In this document: positions 5,623-10,270 of the stretch, in pieces
How the letters are laid out: each line of letters opens with the position of its first letter
Numbering within the stretch: position 1 is the first letter of the stretch
NCBI GenBank assembly: GCA_031556475.1
Contig: JAVBSY010000061.1
Coordinates: 1-10,270 of the forward strand
Source: Azoarcus sp031556475
Lineage (GTDB): Bacteria > Pseudomonadota > Gammaproteobacteria > Burkholderiales > Rhodocyclaceae
Length of the DNA: 10,270 nucleotides
Direction: 5' to 3'
Translations under genes and position numbers: made by a program
The notes under the pieces: model-generated
Seen by the model: only the letters and a program-made list of their open reading frames with translations
Databases searched by the model: none
What the model was told of the DNA's origin: nothing

Positions 5623-7277
5623 GCCATCGCACGCTTGGACTGTTTTGCGCGCTGCTGGCTGCAAGCGCCCCTGCCCTCGCCGCGCCCGACCAGGCAGAAC
5701 AGCCGTTCAATCTGCTGGCGATCGGCATGTTCGGGCTGTTCGTCCTGGCCACCCTGGGCATTACGTGGTGGGCGGCGCGCCGGACGCGCTCGACGGCGGA
5801 TTTCTATACCGCCGGCGGCGGCATCACCGGCTTCCAGAACGGGCTGGCGATTGCCGGCGATTACTGCTCGGCGGCAGCGCTGCTCGGGATATCCTCGATG
5901 GTGTACGCGAAGGGCTTCGACGGGTTGATCTACATCCTATGCTACTTCGCCGCCTGGCCGGTATTCCTGTTCCTGATGGCCGAACGCCTACGCAACCTCG
6001 GGCGCTTCACCTTCGCCGACATCACGGCATTCCGTCTCGATCCGAAGAAAATCCGCCTCGTCTCCGCAATCAATTCACTGATCGTGGTCTGCTTCTACCT
6101 GATCGTGCAGATGGTCGGCGCGGGCGAACTGGTACGCCTGCTGTTCGGCCTGCGCTACGAAGTGGCGGTGATGCTGGTGGGCTGCCTGATGATCGTCTAC
6201 GTGATCTTCGGCGGCATGATCGCAACGACCTGGGTACAGATCGTCAAGGCCGTGCTGCTCCTCAGCGGCGGTACTGTACTGTCGTTGATGGCGCTGTCCC
6301 ATTTCGGCTTCAGCCTCTACGAAATGACCGACCAGGCCGTGCAGGTGCATAAGGAAGGCGTGAAGATCATGGCGCCCGGCGCGTTCCTGAGCGATCCGGT
6401 TACGGTGATTTCACTGTCGCTCGGCCTCGTGTTCGGCACGATGGGGCTACCGCACATCCTGATGCGCTTCTTCACCGTCTCGAACGCCAAGGAAGCACGC
6501 AAGAGCGTGTTCTACGCCACGGGATTCATCGGCTTCTTCTTCATTCTCACCGCCATCATCGGCCTTGCCGGCATCGTGCTCGTGGGCACCAAGCCGGAGT
6601 TCTTCGAGGGCGGCGATCTGGCGGCCAAGTTGATCGGTGGCAACAACATGGTCGCGCTGCACCTGTCCAAGGCACTGGGTGGCGATCTGTTCCTCGGCTT
6701 CCTCTCCGCCGTCACCTTCGCCACGATCATCGCGGTCGTCGCCGGCCTGGCACTGGCGGGCGCCTCGGCGATCTCGCACGACATCTACGCGCAGATCATC
6801 AAGGAGGGAAACAGCTCCGAAACCAAGGAACTGCAGGTGTCGAAGATGGCAACCATCGGCATCGGCGTCGTCTCGGTGATTCTGGGCATCATGTTCCAGA
6901 AGCACAACCTGACCTTCCTCGTGGGCATCGCGTTCGGCATCGCCGCCTCGTGCAATTTCCCGGTGCTGCTGCTCTCGATGTACTGGCGTGGATTGACGAC
7001 GCGCGGCGCGCTGTGGGGCAGCATTGCCGGGCTGGTTTCGGCGGTCACCATCGTCGTTTGTTCGAAGGCGGTATGGGTCAACGTGATCGGCAATCCGACG
7101 CCGCTGTTTCCATACGAACAACCGGCAATCTTCTCGATGCCGCTGGCGTTCCTCGTCATCTGGATCGTTTCCAGCCTCGACCGCAGTACACAGGCCGACA
7201 GCGAAAAAGCCGCCTTCCCCAGCCAGGAAGTGCGCGCCCAGACCGGTGTCGGCGCGGCGGGCGCGGTTGCGCACTGA
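5619..7277 (+). CDS. actP: Cation/acetate (monocarboxylate) symporter, ActP-like, sodium:solute symporter family
   Basis: The 552-residue membrane protein has a signal-like hydrophobic N-terminus (about 1-22, ending A-L-A-A) and many membrane helices, the length of ActP/YjcG. Recognisable stretches include Y-T-A-G-G-G-I-T-G-F-Q-N-G-L-A-I-A-G-D-Y, Q-M-V-G-A-G, F-G-G-M-I-A-T-T-W-V-Q-I, G-L-P-H-I-L-M-R-F-F-T-V, L-A-G-A-S-A-I-S-H-D and C-N-F-P-V-L-L-L-S-M-Y-W. The C-terminus (R-A-Q-T-G-V-G ... A-H) also follows E. coli ActP. Family members import acetate, propionate, glycolate or similar acids with Na+ or H+. GGAGGG (5607-5612) lies 6 bases before the ATG, and the gene overlaps the DUF485 gene by 4 bases. 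The operon ends at the terminator at 7389-7410. In this setting the substrate could be the acid made by the nitrilase, which is inference; acetate itself is the default. Confidence 0.92.
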   Translation: MSHRTLGLFCALLAASAPALAAPDQAEQPFNLLAIGMFGLFVLATLGITWWAARRTRSTADFYTAGGGITGFQNGLAIAGDYCSAAALLGISSMVYAKGFDGLIYILCYFAAWPVFLFLMAERLRNLGRFTFADITAFRLDPKKIRLVSAINSLIVVCFYLIVQMVGAGELVRLLFGLRYEVAVMLVGCLMIVYVIFGGMIATTWVQIVKAVLLLSGGTVLSLMALSHFGFSLYEMTDQAVQVHKEGVKIMAPGAFLSDPVTVISLSLGLVFGTMGLPHILMRFFTVSNAKEARKSVFYATGFIGFFFILTAIIGLAGIVLVGTKPEFFEGGDLAAKLIGGNNMVALHLSKALGGDLFLGFLSAVTFATIIAVVAGLALAGASAISHDIYAQIIKEGNSSETKELQVSKMATIGIGVVSVILGIMFQKHNLTFLVGIAFGIAASCNFPVLLLSMYWRGLTTRGALWGSIAGLVSAVTIVVCSKAVWVNVIGNPTPLFPYEQPAIFSMPLAFLVIWIVSSLDRSTQADSEKAAFPSQEVRAQTGVGAAGAVAH

Positions 7278-7299
7278 TGACTTGCAGCCCGATGGTAGC

Positions 7300-7334
7300 G
7301 AGGGGGATTGGCCGTTTTCAACGCCTTCCCCCTC
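7300..7334 (+). repeat. Imperfect hairpin downstream of the symporter gene
   Basis: GAGGGGGA (7300-7307) and TCCCCCTC (7327-7334) are perfect 8-bp arms, with a small inner stem CGTT/AACG (7313-7316 and 7320-7323). No U tract follows. It lies between the actP-like stop and the intrinsic terminator and may protect the 3' end of the transcript. Confidence 0.4.
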
Positions 7335-7388
7335 CCTCTCGGGATCGGCACTGAATTTCACAAACGAAAACTGCCTATGCCTCTCCAC

Positions 7389-7410
7389 AGCCCGGTACAC
7401 CGGGCTTTTT
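7389..7410 (+). terminator. Intrinsic terminator of the nitrilase-DUF485-symporter operon
   Basis: AGCCCGG (7389-7395) and CCGGGCT (7400-7406) form a perfect 7-bp GC-rich stem with loop TACA, followed by TTTT (7407-7410) to give five consecutive T. It lies 112 bases after the symporter stop and 21 bases before the end of the convergent regulator gene. On the minus strand no U tract follows, so it works for the plus-strand operon only. Confidence 0.85.
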
Positions 7411-7430
7411 CTGAATGAAAACGAAAGCCG

Positions 7431-8168
7431 CTACGCTGGCGTACTGGTTGCCCACAACGCATTGAACAGCGTTGCCTGCAGATTCGAGAATTCCTCGCTC
7501 TCGATGATCATGCCGAAGTTCTCGCGCCGCGACGACACCATCGCCACCTTGTTGTCGTAAATGTAGAGCGTCATCGCGAAAGGCCCGTCGTGTTCGGCGT
7601 AACGCAGTTCCCGCGCGTCGTCGCCCGAAGTCGGCCAGATATTGTCGACCTCCTCGCCGCGAGAGCGGATCACCTGGAGTTTCAGGCCCGTGGCGATGCG
7701 TTTTTTGATGTATTCCTCCATCGCGCGCCGTCCCGGCGTTTCCAGCAGTTCGAGCATCGACAGCATGGCCTTGAGCGTGCCGCTGCGGCAGGTCAGCGTG
7801 TCGTACAGCACATTGAGAATCCCTTCCTGCCCCTCGAAGAAGCGGATGCGGGGACGCACGCTGGCGCCGCCGTACATCGACAGCAACTCCGGCATCAGAT
7901 CCATCAAGTGGCGGCGATCGTCGTCGAGCTTGCGTACCAGCGTATTGGGATGCTCGGCGATGATGACGGTGCGCCCGTTACGCTGGCTCTGCGCCAGCAG
8001 GCCACGGTCGCACAGACGAGCCAGGGTGTTATAGGCCAGCGTGCGGCTGATGCCCGCGCGCTTGGCGACCTCCACCACGGAGGCCTCTCCGAGTTCGAGC
8101 GCCGCGAGATAAAACTGGGCGCTACTGCCGCTCAAACCGATCTTTTCCAACTGTTGCGGGTTCAACAT
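7431..8168 (-). CDS. TrmB-family-like transcriptional regulator
   Basis: The 245-residue protein has an N-terminal winged helix-turn-helix at about 10-75. It contains S-A-Q-F-Y-L-A-A-L-E-L-G, V-A-K-R-A-G-I-S-R-T-L-A-Y-N-T-L (the recognition helix) and a wing with G-R-T-V-I-I. This is the pattern of TrmB/Sugar-TMS-like regulators common in archaea and scattered in bacteria. A linker helix (about 77-100) leads to a C-terminal effector domain (about 105-240) with R-F-F-E-G-Q-E-G-I and D-N-K-V-A-M-V-S, reminiscent of the phospholipase-D-like fold of this family but without catalytic HKD motifs. AGGAAG (8180-8175) lies 6 bases before the ATG at 8168. The gene converges on the nitrilase operon and diverges from the hydrolase gene. 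Its ligand is unknown; a nitrile or carboxylate is possible but unproven. A DNA-binding role is confident, the exact family less so. Confidence 0.8.
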   Translation of the reverse strand: MLNPQQLEKIGLSGSSAQFYLAALELGEASVVEVAKRAGISRTLAYNTLARLCDRGLLAQSQRNGRTVIIAEHPNTLVRKLDDDRRHLMDLMPELLSMYGGASVRPRIRFFEGQEGILNVLYDTLTCRSGTLKAMLSMLELLETPGRRAMEEYIKKRIATGLKLQVIRSRGEEVDNIWPTSGDDARELRYAEHDGPFAMTLYIYDNKVAMVSSRRENFGMIIESEEFSNLQATLFNALWATSTPA

Positions 8169-8192
8169 CCCGAACTTCCTTTCCTTGCCAGC

Positions 8193-8220
8193 GTTATTTT
8201 TTTACCAACCATCCCGTCAA
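8193..8220 (-). promoter_or_regulatory. Candidate promoter of the TrmB-like regulator gene
   Basis: On the minus strand TTGACG (8220-8215, 5 of 6) and AATAAC (8198-8193, 4 of 6) are 16 bases apart. Transcription would start near 8186, just upstream of the ribosome binding site, giving a very short leader. An A-tract (8204-8192 on the minus strand) resembling one arm plus centre of the palindrome at 4040-4064 overlaps the -10 box, which would fit autoregulation. Confidence 0.4.
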
Positions 8221-8345
8221 CCGAATCTCTCGATTCCTTTCCGCCCACTCCTTTCCCTGAGAGATGAAAACCAAGGCGGCCAAACCAGCCGAACACACCC
8301 GACGGCAGTATAAGCCGGCGGCCCAGGCCACAAAGCACAAGGGAA

Positions 8346-8400
8346 GCGCCTGCAACGTCTGTTTGCATCTTCGCCTCCTGCGGGCGAAACCTGCAGGCGC
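8346..8400. repeat. Nested inverted repeat upstream of the hydrolase promoter
   Basis: Outer arms GCGCCTGCA (8346-8354) and TGCAGGCGC (8392-8400) are perfect 9-bp complements. Inside them, TTCGCC (8370-8375) and GGCGAA (8383-8388) form a second perfect 6-bp stem with a 7-base loop. The outer repeat ends exactly where the candidate -35 hexamer begins. It could be an operator pair or, on a longer transcript in either direction, a structured RNA. Confidence 0.5.
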
Positions 8401-8428
8401 GGACAACACCCCCTCATGTATTTGTAAT
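8400..8428 (+). promoter_or_regulatory. Candidate promoter of the hydrolase gene
   Basis: CGGACA (8400-8405, 4 of 6) and TGTAAT (8423-8428, 5 of 6) are separated by 17 bases. The predicted start near 8435 gives a leader of about 78 bases and favours the ATG at 8513 as the translation start. Confidence 0.35.
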
Positions 8429-8512
8429 GCGCACACGGCATCCATGCGCCGGCTTCCGGGTTATTCTCCTGTTGCAGCAACTTTCCCGCCAAATCGCCGT
8501 GAGGAAAAAACC

Positions 8513-10000
8513 ATGTCCAAAATCACGCGCCCGTTCTTCCCGATCATTTACGTTCGCGGCTACGCAATGACACAGGGCGAAATCGCCGCCACCGTCGCCA
8601 CGCCCTACATGGGCTTCAACCTTGGTTCGACGAAGATGCGCCAGGACTGGCAGGGCCGAACGCAACGGCACATTTTCGAATCGCCGCTGGTACGGCTGAT
8701 GAAGGATTACGGCTATCGCGACACCTACCTGGACGGCGCCGAGCGTACCGGTCCGCTCGACGCCCGCAGCGTCATCATCTACCGCTATTACGAGCAGGCC
8801 GACAAAGAGCTGGGCTCGGGCCATGTGCCTTCGATCATGGAAGCGGCCGAGGGCCTGAAGAAGTTGATCCACGAGGTCAAAGAACAGGTCTGTGGCGACG
8901 ATGCCGAGGCGCAGGAGGCGTTCCGTGTCTATCTGGTGGCGCACTCGATGGGCGGCCTGATCTGCCGCAGCTTCCTGCAAAACGACCAGATCAGCGACGA
9001 CGACGACCGCAGGCTGGTGGATAAGCTCTTTACCTACGCCACGCCGCACAACGGCATAGATATCCCCGGCATGAACGTGCCGCGTGCTCTCGGCCTGTGG
9101 GACATGAACAACTTCAACCGCACCGTCATGGCGGATTACCTCGGGCTGCCGAAGAAAACCGAACGTGTCGATACGCTCAACGGCAAATTCGATCCGAAGC
9201 GCGTGTTCTGCCTCGTCGGCAGCAATCAGCGCGATTACGACGCCGCCCTGGGGTTGTCGGCCGCGCTGGTGGGCGAGATGAGCGACGGCCTCGTCCGCAT
9301 CGAAAACGCTTCCGTCCAGAATTCGCCACGCGCCTTCGTCTATCGCAGTCACAGCGGCCCTTACGGCATCGTCAATTCCGAAGAGGGGTACCAGAACCTT
9401 ACGCGCTTTCTGTTCGGCAATGTCCGTGCCGAAGGCACCCTCGATGTAGACGCGTTGCCCTTGCCGCCTTCGGTACAAAAGGAGAAGGACGCCGGCAAGG
9501 CGGTGCGGGCCTCGTATTACTTCGAGGCGACCGTATCGCCGCGCGGCGGCATGAACTACAAATTGACCGAGCGGCGGCGGGAAACCTTTTCGGCCGTGCT
9601 GCGCCGCTACGACGACCTGTTCAAGCCCGAAACCATGGCCGACGGCGAGCCGCGCTCACCGACGCTGTTCTCGGTATTTCTCGACACGAGCCGTATCGCC
9701 GTGGGGAGAAGCCTCGTGTTTAGCGTCGACCTGGCCGTTTCCACCACGGGATACACGGTCGACGGTTTTCTGTGGAGCGACAAGCACCTTTCCGGCGAAT
9801 ACCTGTTCCGCGAGACACTGGTGATTCGTGCGACACCCAACGCCGCGGGCTGGTCGGTACGCTACAACCTGAGCGACGATACGTGGGGCGAAAGTACGGG
9901 CAAGGCGGCGGAGCAAGACGAACATGGCTGGACTATTCCGCTGAGCACGAAAAAAGGTTTCCAGGCCCGATTGCGCCTGGCTGTCACACGCTGGGAATAA
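8513..10000 (+). CDS. Alpha/beta hydrolase (esterase/lipase-like) with an extra C-terminal domain
   Basis: The 495-residue protein begins with a beta strand and turn (P-I-I-Y-V-R-G-Y, 10-17) in the place of the usual H-G oxyanion motif. The nucleophile elbow A-H-S-M-G-G (143-148) has Ser145 as probable nucleophile. Likely partners are Asp258 in E-M-S-D-G-L-V and His280 in R-S-H-S-G-P-Y-G-I-V-N, in the order expected for the fold. T-P-H-N-G (177-181) follows the elbow as in PGAP1/triacylglycerol-lipase-like enzymes. Residues from about 330 to the end form a region I cannot assign, rich in alternating hydrophobic residues and probably beta-sheet. No signal peptide is visible, so it is probably cytoplasmic. 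The frame is open back to 8264, but ATG 8513 has GAGGA (8501-8505) 7 bases upstream and a more protein-like beginning. It is transcribed divergently from the TrmB-like regulator, a common pairing of regulator and target. The substrate is unknown. Confidence 0.82.
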   Translation: MSKITRPFFPIIYVRGYAMTQGEIAATVATPYMGFNLGSTKMRQDWQGRTQRHIFESPLVRLMKDYGYRDTYLDGAERTGPLDARSVIIYRYYEQADKELGSGHVPSIMEAAEGLKKLIHEVKEQVCGDDAEAQEAFRVYLVAHSMGGLICRSFLQNDQISDDDDRRLVDKLFTYATPHNGIDIPGMNVPRALGLWDMNNFNRTVMADYLGLPKKTERVDTLNGKFDPKRVFCLVGSNQRDYDAALGLSAALVGEMSDGLVRIENASVQNSPRAFVYRSHSGPYGIVNSEEGYQNLTRFLFGNVRAEGTLDVDALPLPPSVQKEKDAGKAVRASYYFEATVSPRGGMNYKLTERRRETFSAVLRRYDDLFKPETMADGEPRSPTLFSVFLDTSRIAVGRSLVFSVDLAVSTTGYTVDGFLWSDKHLSGEYLFRETLVIRATPNAAGWSVRYNLSDDTWGESTGKAAEQDEHGWTIPLSTKKGFQARLRLAVTRWE

Positions 10001-10070
10001 GCGGCGACAAGCACCGGTCCATCCCCACCTCAAGCCCCATTCCACAACCAAGGAAACAGGCGCCAGGAGG

Positions 10071-10076
10071 TACAAT
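10071..10076 (+). promoter_or_regulatory. Possible -10 element for the DAHP synthase gene
   Basis: TACAAT matches the -10 consensus at 5 of 6 positions and lies 37 bases before the start codon of the next gene. It is flanked by AGGAG (10065-10069) and CTCCT (10080-10084) as a 5-bp inverted repeat. No good -35 hexamer is found 16-18 bases upstream, so support is partial. Confidence 0.3.
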
Positions 10077-10113
10077 TCGCTCCTTCATTTTGGCGCACCC
10101 GGAAACACACCCC

Positions 10114-10270
10114 ATGTCTGTCGCACAAACCGAAAACCTCAATATCCTCGCCATCGATCACATGCCTTCCCCCGAGGAGATCAAGGCACGCGTGCCGCTC
10201 ACCGAGCGTGCCGCGGCGGTCGTGCTGAACGGACGCAAGACGCTCATCGACATTCTCGATCGCAAGGACA
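10114..10270 (+). CDS. Class I 3-deoxy-7-phosphoheptulonate (DAHP) synthase, N-terminal fragment
   Basis: Only the first 52 codons are visible; the gene runs off the right edge. The N-terminus (I-D-H-M-P-S-P-E-E-I-K-A-R-V-P-L-T-E, then A-A-x-V-V-L-N-G-R-K-x-L-I-D-I-L) matches the start of the AroF/AroG/AroH type. There a P-P-x-x-L-x-x-x-x-P-x-T-E segment and an A-R-K-x-I-x-x-I-L helix precede the phosphoenolpyruvate-binding G-P-C-S motif, which lies beyond the window. The enzyme joins phosphoenolpyruvate and erythrose 4-phosphate in the first step of aromatic amino acid synthesis, in the cytoplasm. The N-terminal segment takes part in feedback inhibition in E. coli homologues. Which inhibitor applies here cannot be told, so no isozyme letter is given. 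The ATG at 10114 has only a weak purine stretch upstream (GGAAA near 10101). Confidence 0.8.
   Translation, partial: MSVAQTENLNILAIDHMPSPEEIKARVPLTERAAAVVLNGRKTLIDILDRKD

Larger units (their letters stand above)
8169..8512. other. Divergent intergenic region between the regulator and hydrolase genes
   Basis: These 344 bases hold candidate promoters for both directions (separate entries) and a nested inverted repeat at 8346-8400. Open frames exist (for example 8445-8194 on the minus strand, with a hydrophobic centre, and an upstream extension of the hydrolase frame from 8264). They lack convincing ribosome binding sites, so I call no gene in it. Confidence 0.5.

Noticed and set aside
6447..7400. 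317-codon minus-strand frame opposite the symporter
   Set aside because: Antisense of a strongly conserved ActP-like gene; charged, repetitive composition with no motif.
8255..8275. CTGAGAG stretch resembling part of a thiamine pyrophosphate riboswitch
   Set aside because: The other conserved riboswitch segments and pairing arms are absent, and the neighbouring genes have no thiamine role.
8194..8445. Minus-strand 83-codon frame with a hydrophobic centre, just upstream of the regulator
   Set aside because: It resembles a small membrane protein and is close to the regulator start, but lacks a convincing start signal, covers both candidate promoters, and has weaker third-position GC bias than real genes here. 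It is worth a protein search only.
8264..8512. Eighty-three extra N-terminal codons on the hydrolase frame
   Set aside because: The extension reads like non-coding DNA, covers an inverted repeat and the candidate promoter, and ATG 8513 has a well-placed ribosome binding site.
8414..9478. 354-codon minus-strand frame opposite the hydrolase
   Set aside because: Antisense of the hydrolase with typical shadow composition and no ribosome binding site.

Overview
The window looks like a chromosomal segment of a GC-rich proteobacterium, most likely a betaproteobacterium and possibly Rhodocyclales. This is inferred from gene content (mfd, corA, a class I DAHP synthase, DUF485-actP, a cytoplasmic PAS-PAS chemoreceptor), strong GC bias at third codon positions and AGGAGG-type ribosome binding sites. 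The genus cannot be fixed by eye. I see no tRNA, rRNA, CRISPR array or intact insertion sequence.

Layout. Positions 2-412 hold the C-terminal end of mfd (+), followed by corA (468-1433, +). Convergent with corA is a soluble tandem-PAS methyl-accepting chemoreceptor (2996-1623, -). Next comes an unusually long stretch without a convincing gene (about 3010-4230). It consists of AT-rich patches flanking a GC-rich core, with an imperfect direct repeat around the core. It ends in a compact control region: an 11-bp-arm palindrome, a strong sigma70-like promoter and a terminator-like hairpin that has a competing alternative stem. This leads into a nitrilase gene (4231-5163, +), a DUF485 membrane protein (5290-5622, +) and an ActP-type sodium:monocarboxylate symporter (5619-7277, +). 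That run is closed by a clear intrinsic terminator at 7389-7410. A TrmB-family-like regulator (8168-7431, -) faces it convergently and is itself divergent from a GxSxG-type alpha/beta hydrolase with an unassigned C-terminal domain (8513-10000, +). The window closes with the start of a class I DAHP synthase (10114 onward, +).

How the parts may work together. The central unit (nitrilase, DUF485, ActP-like symporter) reads as an inducible module for small nitriles and carboxylates: the nitrilase would release a carboxylate and ammonia, and the symporter would handle the carboxylate or a related acid. The neighbouring TrmB-like protein is the only transcription factor present, so it is the natural candidate for the palindrome upstream of the nitrilase. 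A similar A/T-tract half-site overlaps its own predicted -10 box. These functional links are inference; the gene identities rest on visible motifs.
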